A stretch of DNA of 64,000 nucleotides from Rhodobacteraceae bacterium CCMM004 (GTDB taxonomy: Bacteria > Pseudomonadota > Alphaproteobacteria > Rhodobacterales > Rhodobacteraceae), in NCBI GenBank assembly GCA_004005435.1, contig RZWH01000001.1, forward strand, positions 248,001-312,000. The letters run 5' to 3'. Position 1 is the first letter of the stretch. Every line of letters begins with the position of its first letter. Of this stretch, positions 30,326 to 39,175 are shown piece after piece. The notes under the pieces are model-generated. The model saw only the letters and a list, made by a program, of their open reading frames with translations, searched no databases and was not told the origin of the DNA. The position numbers and the translations under genes are program-made.

Positions 30326-31084
30326 ATGTCCGGGCAGACGCGCCTCGACCAAAGCCGCCGGTCCCGTCCCGCCCACGTGGCCGAGGCGATCAAGGATTGG
30401 GTGGTGGACAAGGGGCTGCAACCCGGCGACCGCCTGCCCGGCGAGGCCGAGTTGATCGCCCGCTTTGCCATGTCCAAAGGCACGATCCGCGAGGCGATGC
30501 GGATGTTGCAGGCCCAGGGGCTGGTGGTGACCAAGACCGGCCCGGGCGGCGGCACCTTCGTCGGCCGAGTGAGCAAGGATCGCGCCCGCGCGCTCCTCGC
30601 CAACTATTTCTATTTTCAGCAAATCTCCATCGACGACATCTACCAGGTCCGCATCGCACTGGAGCCGGAACTGGCCGCCAGCCTCGCCGGGCGGCTGACC
30701 GCCGCGCAGATCGCCGAGTTGGAGACCATCATGGAGACTTATGCCGAGCCCGCCCCCGACGCGGACACCGAACGGGCGCAGCACGTCGCGTCGCTGCGGT
30801 TCCACGCCCGCCTGGCCGAGTTCGGCGCCAACGCGCTCCTGAGCTTCTTCATCGGGTTCATGGCCCAGATCCTGACCGACCTCACGGTCTATCGACGGCT
30901 CTATGCCGAGCCGAACCACGAGCTGTGGCGGGAGGGGCGCGACCACCACCTGCGCCTCGTCAGGGCGCTGCGCGAGGGCGACGCGGACGCAGCCCGCGCG
31001 GTGATGGCCGATCATATGCGGATGGCGCGGCTGCGGATGGGGGATCAGGAAACCGTGGTGATGAAACGCTTCATCGCCGAATAG
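30326..31084 (+). CDS. GntR-family regulator, FCD (FadR) subgroup
   Basis: 252 residues: winged helix-turn-helix in the first 80 (GDRLPGEAELIARFAMSKGTIREAMRMLQAQGLV) and a helical FCD ligand domain with the metal His in LRFHARL and the C-terminal HHLRLVRALREGDADAARAVMADHM. FCD regulators bind organic acids or related effectors. ATG chosen with AGAGG upstream. It lies just before a peptide-type ABC importer whose promoter carries a perfect palindrome, so it is probably that operon's regulator. Confidence 0.9.
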   Translation: MSGQTRLDQSRRSRPAHVAEAIKDWVVDKGLQPGDRLPGEAELIARFAMSKGTIREAMRMLQAQGLVVTKTGPGGGTFVGRVSKDRARALLANYFYFQQISIDDIYQVRIALEPELAASLAGRLTAAQIAELETIMETYAEPAPDADTERAQHVASLRFHARLAEFGANALLSFFIGFMAQILTDLTVYRRLYAEPNHELWREGRDHHLRLVRALREGDADAARAVMADHMRMARLRMGDQETVVMKRFIAE

Positions 31085-31277
31085 CGGAGCCCGGCGGCTC
31101 AGCCGATTCGCGGGCGCCGCGCGCGGTCAGACCCGGTCGGCGACCACCCGTGCAGCACCCCCGCACCGCCGCACCGCCGCAAACGCCTGTTTTTCGGTCG
31201 AACGCCCCGCTGCGGACCGTCGCCCGCGTCGATGCCCCGCGGAGGCTTGAAACTGTCGCGAAAATTTGGCCTCATCC

Positions 31278-31295
31278 AATTTATCATGATAAATT
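31278..31295. promoter_or_regulatory. 18-bp perfect palindrome upstream of the ABC operon
   Basis: AATTTATCATGATAAATT is perfectly self-complementary and ends 31 bases before the chosen start of the solute-binding protein. It is by far the most AT-rich spot in the surrounding kilobases. Likely operator for the FCD regulator encoded just upstream. Confidence 0.65.
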
Positions 31296-31326
31296 TACGC
31301 CAGAGAGCACTGCGGAGGTAATGCAC

Positions 31327-32904
31327 ATGTCGCTACTCACGATCACCCGCCGGGGGGTCTTGGCCACGGGCACCGCCCTGGCCCTGACGCTCGGCGCGGC
31401 CACGGGCGCCGCGGCGCAGACGCCTCCGGGCGTGCTCATCGTCGGCCAGATCGCCGAGCCCAAGGCGCTGGACCCCGCCGCGGTCACCGCCGTCAACGAT
31501 TTCCGCATCCTGCTGAACGTCTACGACGGGCTGGTGCGCTACAAGGACGGCACGCTGGAGGTCGAGCCGGCCCTGGCCACCGACTGGGAGATCAACGAAG
31601 ACGGCACCGAATACACCTTCACCCTGCGCGAGGGGGTGACGTTCCACGACGGCAGCGCCTTCGACGCCGAGGCGGTGAAGTTCAACTTCGACCGGATGCT
31701 GGATGAGGACCATCCCTACCACGACACTGGGCCGTTCCCACTGGCATTCTTCTTCTCGGCCGTGGAGACGGTGGAGGTCGTCGATCCCCGGACGGTCAAG
31801 TTCACGCTGAACGCGCCCTACGCGCCGTTTCTGTCGAACCTGGCCTATCCGACCGGGCTGATCGTGTCTCCCGCCGCGGTCGAGCGCCACGGCGCCGAGT
31901 TCGGGCGCAACCCCTCGGGCACCGGGCCGTTCCAGTTCGCCGAGTGGCGGTCGAACGAGGCGGTGGTGATCGAGGCCAATCCCGACCACTGGGACGGCGC
32001 GCCGGAGCTGGAGGCCGTCGTGTTTCGACCCATCACCGACGCCAACACCCGCACCGCCGAAATGCTCGCGGGGGGCATCGACCTGATGGTCGAGGTGCCT
32101 CCCGTGGCGCTGAGCGAGTTCCAGGGGGACGCCTACACCGTGCACGAGCAGGCCGGGCCGCATCTGTGGTTTCTGATCCTGAACGCCAAGGAAGGGCCCT
32201 TCGCCGACAAGCGGGTGCGCCAGGCCGCGAACTATGCCATCGACAAGGAGGCGATCGTCAACGACGTGCTCGAAGGCACCGCGGAGGTCGCCGCGGGGCC
32301 GACGCCCCCCGCCTTTGCCTGGGCCTATAACGAGGCGCTCGAGCCCTATCCCTACGACCCCGACCGCGCGCGCGAACTGATTGCCGAGGCGGGCGCGGAG
32401 GGGGCCGAGCTGACCTTCTACGTCACCGAGGGCGGGTCGGGGATGCTCGACCCGGTGGCCATGGGCACCGCGATGCAGGCGGATCTGGAGTCCGTGGGCT
32501 TCGACGTCGCCATCGAGACCTACGAATGGAACACGTTCCTCGGCCGCGTGAACCCGGGCCTGGAGGGCAAGGCCGACATGGCCCAGATGGCGTGGATGAC
32601 CAACGATCCCGACACCCTGCCCTTCCTCGCGCTCAGGACCGAGGCGTGGCCGGATCAAGGCGGCTTCAACTCCGGCTACTACTCGAACCCCGAGGTCGAT
32701 CAGTTGCTGGAGGCCGCACGGGTCGCCACAGACCAGAACGAGCGCGCCCGCCTCTACAAGGAGATGCAGGAGATCGTGCAGGAGGACGCGCCCTGGGTCT
32801 TCGTCGCCAACTGGAAGCAGAATGCGGTGACCAGCGACCGGGTGGAGGGGTTCGCCCTGCAACCGTCGTTCTTCCTCCTGCTGGACGACGTGACCAAGAA
32901 CTGA
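31327..32904 (+). CDS. ABC transporter solute-binding protein, DppA/OppA family
   Basis: 525-residue periplasmic binding protein (SBP_bac_5). A twin-arginine-like signal (TITRRGVLATGTALALT) suggests Tat export; the mature part shows the family signature TFTLREGVTFHDGSAFDAEAVKFNFDR. Such proteins bind peptides, nickel chelates, opines or sugars. I chose ATG 31327, eight bases after GGAGG; ATG 31321 is too close to it. First gene of a four-gene importer operon. Confidence 0.93.
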   Translation: MSLLTITRRGVLATGTALALTLGAATGAAAQTPPGVLIVGQIAEPKALDPAAVTAVNDFRILLNVYDGLVRYKDGTLEVEPALATDWEINEDGTEYTFTLREGVTFHDGSAFDAEAVKFNFDRMLDEDHPYHDTGPFPLAFFFSAVETVEVVDPRTVKFTLNAPYAPFLSNLAYPTGLIVSPAAVERHGAEFGRNPSGTGPFQFAEWRSNEAVVIEANPDHWDGAPELEAVVFRPITDANTRTAEMLAGGIDLMVEVPPVALSEFQGDAYTVHEQAGPHLWFLILNAKEGPFADKRVRQAANYAIDKEAIVNDVLEGTAEVAAGPTPPAFAWAYNEALEPYPYDPDRARELIAEAGAEGAELTFYVTEGGSGMLDPVAMGTAMQADLESVGFDVAIETYEWNTFLGRVNPGLEGKADMAQMAWMTNDPDTLPFLALRTEAWPDQGGFNSGYYSNPEVDQLLEAARVATDQNERARLYKEMQEIVQEDAPWVFVANWKQNAVTSDRVEGFALQPSFFLLLDDVTKN

Positions 32905-32910
32905 GCGGGG

Positions 32911-33008
32911 GGCCAAGCGCCTTCGAAGGCGCTTGGCCACGGCCCTTGCAAGGGCCGTGATAACCGCGTTGCAACGCGGTTGGCGCAAGGCCCTTCGAAG
33001 GGCCTTGC
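32911..33008. repeat. array of four perfect palindromes between binding protein and permease
   Basis: Four consecutive self-complementary blocks: 32911-32938 (28 bp, centre TTCGAA), 32938-32959 (22 bp, centre TTGCAA), 32962-32981 (20 bp, centre TTGCAA) and 32985-33008 (24 bp, centre TTCGAA). The array begins right after the stop codon with TGAGCGGGGGGC and ends CTTGCCCCG. On mRNA it would form a chain of hairpins between the first and second genes, as REP structures do in malE-malF. Confidence 0.85.
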
Positions 33009-33028
33009 CCCGTCACGAGGGAGAGCCG

Positions 33029-33976
33029 ATGCCCCGCTATATCCTCAAGCGCCTGCTGTCGGCGATTCCCGTGCTCGTGGGCATCACCGTCATCGTGTTC
33101 CTGATCATGGCGCTGATCCCCGGAGACCCGGCCACCGCGATCCTGGGCAGCTATGCCACGCCCGAGAACGTGGAGAAGCTGAACCGCGACCTCGGGTTGG
33201 ACAAGCCCTTGGTGCAGCAGTATTTCATCTGGCTCGGCAACATGCTGACCGGGGACTTCGGCACCTCCTTTGCGCTGAACCGCCCGGTGATCGACGAGGT
33301 CTTGGAGCGGTTCAACGCCACGCTGGTCCTGGCCGGCACCGCCTTTGTCCTCTGCGCGGTGCTCGGGGTCGCGGCGGGCGTGATCTCGGCTGCCAACCAA
33401 TACGGCGCGGCGGACAAGGCGATCACCTTCGTCGTGCTCCTCGGCATCTCGATCCCGTCGTTCTTTCTCGGGATGATGATGATCCTCTTCTTCTCGGTGA
33501 ACCTGCGTCTGTTCCCGGTCTCCGGCATGTGGCCTATCTATGGCGCCCGCGACCTGGGGGCGCTTCTCACTCACCTGGTCCTTCCTGCCTCGGCGTTGGC
33601 GGTGGTGGCCACCGGGGTCGTGGCGCGGCTGTCGCGGTCGGCGATGCTGGAGGTGCTGCGCCAGGACTTCGTCCGCACCGCGCGGGCCAAGGGGGTCCAC
33701 GAGCGCGGCGTGATCTGGCGCCACGCGCTCCGCGCTGCCATGGTGTCGATCGTCCCGGTGCTGGGGATCCAGGCGGGATTCGTCCTGTCCGGCGCGGTCT
33801 ATATCGAGATCGTGTTCCAGTGGCCCGGGGTGGGCCGGATGCTGGTCGACGCGATCCTCAAACGCGACATCCTCCTGGTGCAGGGCGGCGTGGTCTTTGT
33901 CGCCGCCTGCTACGTCCTGTTCAACATCGCGGTGGACGTGGCGCAGAGCCTGCTCGATCCGAGGATCAAGACGTGA
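33029..33976 (+). CDS. ABC transporter permease, DppB type
   Basis: 315-residue inner-membrane permease starting MPRYILKRLLSAIPVLVGI, the classical DppB N-terminus with one helix followed by a periplasmic loop (PGDPATAILG) and five further helices. The C-terminal segment FQWPGVGRMLVDAILKRDILLVQG is diagnostic, and the EAA-like loop RTARAKGVHERGVIWRHALR contacts the ATPase. GAGGGAGAG precedes the ATG. The stop overlaps the GTG of the next gene (GTGA). Confidence 0.94.
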   Translation: MPRYILKRLLSAIPVLVGITVIVFLIMALIPGDPATAILGSYATPENVEKLNRDLGLDKPLVQQYFIWLGNMLTGDFGTSFALNRPVIDEVLERFNATLVLAGTAFVLCAVLGVAAGVISAANQYGAADKAITFVVLLGISIPSFFLGMMMILFFSVNLRLFPVSGMWPIYGARDLGALLTHLVLPASALAVVATGVVARLSRSAMLEVLRQDFVRTARAKGVHERGVIWRHALRAAMVSIVPVLGIQAGFVLSGAVYIEIVFQWPGVGRMLVDAILKRDILLVQGGVVFVAACYVLFNIAVDVAQSLLDPRIKT

Positions 33977-35852
33977 TCGCGTTCCTCCGCCTCCTGGCGC
34001 GGAACCGGCTGGCCCTGGGTGGCGGCATCGTGCTGAGCGCCGTCGTGGCGCTGGCGATCGTCACGCCGCTCTTGCCGCTGGCCGACCCCGACGTCACCAA
34101 CACCGCCGACCGGTTCCTGCGGCCGTTTTCCGACGGCGCGCCGCTGGGCACCGACCACCTGGGCCGCGACCTTCTGAGCCGGCTCATGTGGGGCACGCGC
34201 CTGAGCCTCGCCGTCGGCTTCGCCGCCGCGATCCTGGCGGCGACCATCGGCGCCGCCATCGGCATCGTCGCCGGCTATTACGGCGGGCGCATCGACAACG
34301 TCGTCATGCGCGGTGTCGACATGCTGATGGCGTTTCCCTACATCCTCTTGGCCCTGGCCATCGTCGCGGCGCTCGGTCCCGGCCTCTTCAATGCGCTGAT
34401 CGCGGTGGCGGCGGTGAACGTGCCATTCTTCGCCCGCAACATCCGCGGCATCACCGTGGGCATCGCGAACAAGGAGTTCGTGGATGCCGCGCGCCTGGCC
34501 GGTCTGTCCAACGCCCGCATCATCCTGACCGAGATTCTGCCCAACGTGGTGCCGGTGATCGTCATCGCCATGTCCACGACCATCGGCTGGATGATCCTGG
34601 AGACGGCGGGCCTGTCCTTTCTCGGCCTCGGCAGCCAGCCGCCGCAGGCCGACCTGGGCTCGATGCTGGGCGAGGCGCGGTCGGCGCTGATCACCAATCC
34701 GCACACCTCCATCGTGCCGGGGCTGATGATCCTGATCATCGTCATGTCGATCAACCTCTTGGGCGACGGGGTGCGCGACGCCCTGGACCCGCGGCTCAAG
34801 TCCGGCGCGCTGTCCCGGCCCATGGCCGCGACCATGGTGTCGCGATCCGGCCCGGCGCCCGCGCCCCAGGGCCGCGGGCTGTTGGAGGTGCAGGACCTCC
34901 ACACCGAGTTCCACGTCAAGCACCGCACCTACCGCGCCGTGGGCGGGGTGTCTCTGCATGTGGAGACGGGCGAATGCCTGGGCATCATCGGCGAGAGCGG
35001 GTCGGGCAAGTCGGTGACCGCCCTGTCGATCATGGGCCTCGTCGCCTCGCCCCCGGGCGTGATCACCGGCGGCGCGGTCCGCTACGCCGGCGAGGATCTG
35101 ATCGGCGCGCCCTACCGGCGGCTGCGGGATATGCGCGGGCGCAACGTCGCCTACATCTTTCAGGATCCGCAGGCCACGCTGCACCCGCTCTACCGCGTCG
35201 GCGACCAGGTGGTCGAGGCGATCCGCGCGCACCGTCCCATCGGCCGGAACGAAGGCCGGGCCAAGGCGGTGGAGCTGTTGGCCGCGGTCCGCATCCCCAA
35301 TCCCGAGCAGCGGATCCACGACTTTCCCCACGAGATGTCGGGGGGGATGCGCCAGCGGGTCGGGATCGCCATGGCCCTCGCCAACGACCCCGACATCATT
35401 ATCGCCGACGAGCCGACCACCGCGCTCGACGTCACCGTGCAGGCGCAGATCCTTTCGCTCCTCGACGACCTGCGGCGGTCGCGGGGGCTGGCCATCGTGT
35501 TCATCACCCACGACTTCGGCGTCGTGGCCCAGCTCTGCGACCGGGTGGCGGTGATGTATGCCGGGCGGGTGGTCGAGGAGGGCGCCACCGCGGCGATCCT
35601 CGACACCCCCGCCCACCCCTACACCGCGCGGCTGATGGCCTGCGTGCCCGAGCTGGGCGGGGGCAAGCGCCGGCTGGAGGCGATCCCGGGGCTGCCGCCG
35701 CCGGTCGACCGGCTGCCCGAGGGCTGCGCCTTTGCCGACCGCTGCGACCGGGTGCGCCCCGACTGCCGGGCCGGCGATATCCCCCTCGACCGGGTGGGCG
35801 CGCGCGCGGTGCGCTGCCTGCACCCGGTCACCCCGCTGAGCGAGGCCGCCGA

Positions 35853-35856
<4 letters not shown>
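33973..35856 (+). CDS. fused ABC permease (DppC) and ATPase (DppD)
   Basis: One 627-residue frame carries both a DppC-type permease (about 1-285: [25 protein letters not shown] loop [33 protein letters not shown]) and a complete DppD-type ATPase (about 305-627: Walker [37 protein letters not shown]-terminal CxxxCD metal-like tail [11 protein letters not shown]). The linker [20 protein letters not shown] has no stop; an internal ATG could give separate translation, but none has a strong ribosome site. Permease/ATPase fusions of this kind are known. GTG start, coupled to the previous gene. Confidence 0.93.
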
Positions 35857-36821
<965 letters not shown>

Positions 36822-36834
36822 CCGCCCGCGCGGC

Positions 36835-37032
36835 TCAGTCCTCGGGTCCGCGGTCGAAGGCGACGAAGAACGCCCAGGCCAGATAGACCCCCGCGGCGGC
36901 AAAGATCAGCGCCCAGACCGTGGCGCCGCGGGACGCCTCGACCCCGGCCCAGGCGAAGGGCAGGACCGTCGCCACCACCCGGCGCCACAGCGGGCGAAAG
37001 AACGCCGTGCGCACCTCGAACAAGTCCTTCAT
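36835..37032 (-). CDS. small membrane protein, DUF3329-like
   Basis: 65-residue protein starting [20 protein letters not shown] with two hydrophobic segments (about 18-35 and 40-60) and an acidic end. The N-terminal pattern resembles small Rhodobacteraceae proteins labelled DUF3329; I am not certain. GGGAG lies five bases before the ATG. It is convergent to the ABC operon, 13 bases from its stop. Role unknown. Confidence 0.7.
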   Translation of the reverse strand: MKDLFEVRTAFFRPLWRRVVATVLPFAWAGVEASRGATVWALIFAAAGVYLAWAFFVAFDRGPED

Positions 37033-37108
37033 CCGCGTTCTCCCATGCCGCCGCGCCACCCCCATCCCCGGGGCCGGATTACCACAGCCGCCCAGCCCCC
37101 ACGTCCCG

Positions 37109-37200
37109 CCCGGCGGCACGCCGGGCAGCGCCGTCCCGCCCCCACCGGGCGGCGCGGCTCTGTGTTCTGGGCGGGGCCGTTTCAGTCCGAGCGCGTTCTG
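37109..37200 (-). repeat. A-element copy 5 (one end only)
   Basis: The 18-bp arm at 37123-37140 is identical to that of the full copies and carries the flanking hairpin (arms CCCGGCG/CGCCGGG, loop GCA, 37109-37125). Following sequence resembles the core for about 50 bp, but the opposite arm is missing, so the right boundary is approximate. It lies upstream of the cytochrome gene. Confidence 0.65.
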
Positions 37201-37330
37201 CTCTAGCGCCCCGCCCGGGCGAAGGGAATGCCCCCAGTTCCCGGCGCATGACGCGGCGGGGACCTGTGTGCTACATTCTGTCGCAGGGGGCTGCGCCGCG
37301 GTCCCGAACGACCAGGAAGGATCAAGACCC

Positions 37331-38167
37331 ATGACCATCGCCAAGACCGCGCTCGCTGCCGCCCTCACCCTCGCCCCGCCCGCCGCTCTGGCCGACGGGG
37401 ATGTCGACCGCGGCGCCTACCTGGTCAACACCGTGATGGCCTGCGGCAACTGCCACACGCCCATGGGTCCCGACGGCATCGTGGCAGAGCAGAATCTGGC
37501 CGGACGCCTGGTGGAACAGACCGAACACTTCACGGCCATCGCGCCCAACATCACCCCGGCCGGACGGGTGGCCGACTGGACCGATGCCGAACTGGGCCGC
37601 GCCATCCGCGAGGGCATCCGCCCCGACGGCTCGCTGGTCGGCCCGCCCATGCCCTACAAGGCCTACCGGGCGATTTCCGACGACGACCTCGCGGCCATCG
37701 TCGCCCATCTCAGGACCGTCCCGGCGGTGGAGAACGACCCCGGCACCTCGGACTATCGCATCCCCCTGCCGCCCGCCTACGGCCCGCCGCTGGAAACCGT
37801 CTCGGCCCCCGCGCCCGGCGTGACGGTGGACTATGGCGCCTACCTCACCGCACTCGCCCACTGCATGGAGTGTCACAGCCCGATGACCCCCCAAGGCCCC
37901 GACTGGGACGAGGGCTATGCCCGCGGCGGGTTCGCATTTCACGGGCCCTGGGGCACAGTGGTATCGCCGAACCTCACCGACCACCCCGACGGCCTGGCCG
38001 GCTATTCCGATGCCGAGGTCGAGAGGATGATCGTCGACGGCGTGCACCCCGACGGATCGCCGATGCTGCCGCCCATGCCCTACGCCTTTCTCGCCGGGAT
38101 GAAGGCTGAGGACCTCGACGCGATCGTCCTCTATCTCCGCTCGATCCCCGGCGCACCGGATCCGTGA
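37331..38167 (+). CDS. diheme c-type cytochrome
   Basis: 278-residue exported cytochrome: Sec signal (AKTALAAALTLAPPAALA), then two tandem cytochrome c domains, each with one heme site: CGNCH near residue 38 and CMECH near 180, and distal Met ligands likely in VGPPMPYKAY and LPPMPYAFL. It resembles cytochrome subunits of membrane dehydrogenases (alcohol or gluconate type), but no partner dehydrogenase gene is adjacent. Confidence 0.9.
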   Translation: MTIAKTALAAALTLAPPAALADGDVDRGAYLVNTVMACGNCHTPMGPDGIVAEQNLAGRLVEQTEHFTAIAPNITPAGRVADWTDAELGRAIREGIRPDGSLVGPPMPYKAYRAISDDDLAAIVAHLRTVPAVENDPGTSDYRIPLPPAYGPPLETVSAPAPGVTVDYGAYLTALAHCMECHSPMTPQGPDWDEGYARGGFAFHGPWGTVVSPNLTDHPDGLAGYSDAEVERMIVDGVHPDGSPMLPPMPYAFLAGMKAEDLDAIVLYLRSIPGAPDP

Positions 38168-38233
38168 GCGCCACCGCGCTCGGCACGCCCCGGCGGATGT
38201 GGCAGGCCGACACGCCCAGACCTCACGCCCCGG

Positions 38234-38289
38234 CCGGTGGGCGCCGCCGGGCAGCGCCGTAACCCCCCGGGGGGGGGGGGGCGCTGCCC
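38234..38289 (-). repeat. A-element copy 6 (collapsed, only ends left)
   Basis: Arms GGGCAGCGCC (38249-38258) and GGCGCTGCCC (38280-38289) face each other with only 21 bp between, mostly a C6-G13 block. The adjoining hairpin at 38234-38250 has a 7-bp stem with one T-G pair. It looks like a copy whose core was deleted. Confidence 0.6.
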
Positions 38290-38440
38290 TTCGTTCTCCG
38301 CATCTCTTTTTCGTCCGCCCATGCGTCGGCCCCCTCCTGCACCAGCCAACGTCGCCGAAGGTTGAGTTCTGCCCTCCACAGTCGGCATTGAAGGTCCACC
38401 ACGCCCCCCGCCCCTGCATGGGATGCCACCGGCCGCCCCG

Positions 38441-38569
38441 CCGGGCCGCAGGCCGGGCAGTGCCGTCCCGCCCCCCAGGCCGACGCTCTTGGCGAGGACG
38501 GTGCCGCCGCCGCAGCTTGCGTCTTCGGCGCGTGCCGCTCAGCCGTGCCCCGGCGGGCCGACGCTGCGC
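38441..38569 (-). repeat. A-element copy 7 (degenerate)
   Basis: Left arm GGGCAGTGCCGTCCCGCC (38455-38472) differs from the consensus at one base; right arm GGCGGGCCGACGCTGCGC (38552-38569) matches 15 of 18. A GC hairpin with one bulge adjoins at 38441-38456. Confidence 0.6.
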
Positions 38570-38611
38570 TCAGGTCTCAACCAGCCGCTTGGGTCCGCCC
38601 CCGGGCGCCGG

Positions 38612-39175
38612 TCACCCCCCTGGGGGCGGCCGCCGACCCTCCGCCGCCGCGGCCGCCGTCTGGGCGATGCGGCGGGCGCGGGTGGGGTCGGTGCGTGCCG
38701 TCTTGATCCATTCCAGCGTCCCTCGGCGCACCGACCGGGGGAACCCGTCCCACACCGCCCGATGGACCCCCAGCGCCGCGGCCAGGTCCCCCGGCACCTC
38801 CAGCCGCTCGACATCGTCCAAGAAGCTCCACATCCCGTTCTCGACCGCGCGGGCGATGGCTGCCTCGCCCGGGGGCTGCATCCGCCCGGCGGCGCGCTCT
38901 TCGGCCACCTTGGCCTTGTTCACCGCGGACCACGCCGACCCGGGCCGCCGCGGCGAAATCCGCACGCTGGAGCGGTCGGAGTCCACCCCGCGGGATACGC
39001 TATCGACCCAGCCCCAGCAGAGCAGCTCGCTGACGAACTCCCCGAATGGGACGTAGTGGTCGGTGTGCTTCTTCCAGAAAACCAGCCAGCAGGGCCCCGG
39101 GTCGCCGTGATGCGCCGCCAGCCAGTCACAGAGGTCGGCGCGCGCGCGCACCGCGACCTCCGGCGGCTCGGTCAA
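38612..39175 (-). CDS. YdeI/OmpD-associated family protein
   Basis: 187-residue protein of the YdeI (bacteriocin-protection, OmpD-associated) family: CWLVFWKKHTD, VSELLCWGWVDS, SVRISPRRPGSAWSAVNKAKVAEERAAGRM and a C-terminal region with FPRSVRRGTLEWIKTARTDPTRARRI. Function is poorly defined. The start is taken as a TTG in TTGA overlap with the polA stop; no ATG suits, so the N-terminus is uncertain. It lies downstream of polA. Confidence 0.82.
   Translation of the reverse strand: MTEPPEVAVRARADLCDWLAAHHGDPGPCWLVFWKKHTDHYVPFGEFVSELLCWGWVDSVSRGVDSDRSSVRISPRRPGSAWSAVNKAKVAEERAAGRMQPPGEAAIARAVENGMWSFLDDVERLEVPGDLAAALGVHRAVWDGFPRSVRRGTLEWIKTARTDPTRARRIAQTAAAAAEGRRPPPGG

Larger units (their letters stand above)
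38168..38611. other. 444-bp convergent intergenic region with two A-element relics
   Basis: No gene is visible. The region contains a collapsed copy (38234-38289) and a degenerate copy (38441-38569) of the A-element, plus a run of 13 G at 38269-38281 directly after six C. Confidence 0.6.
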
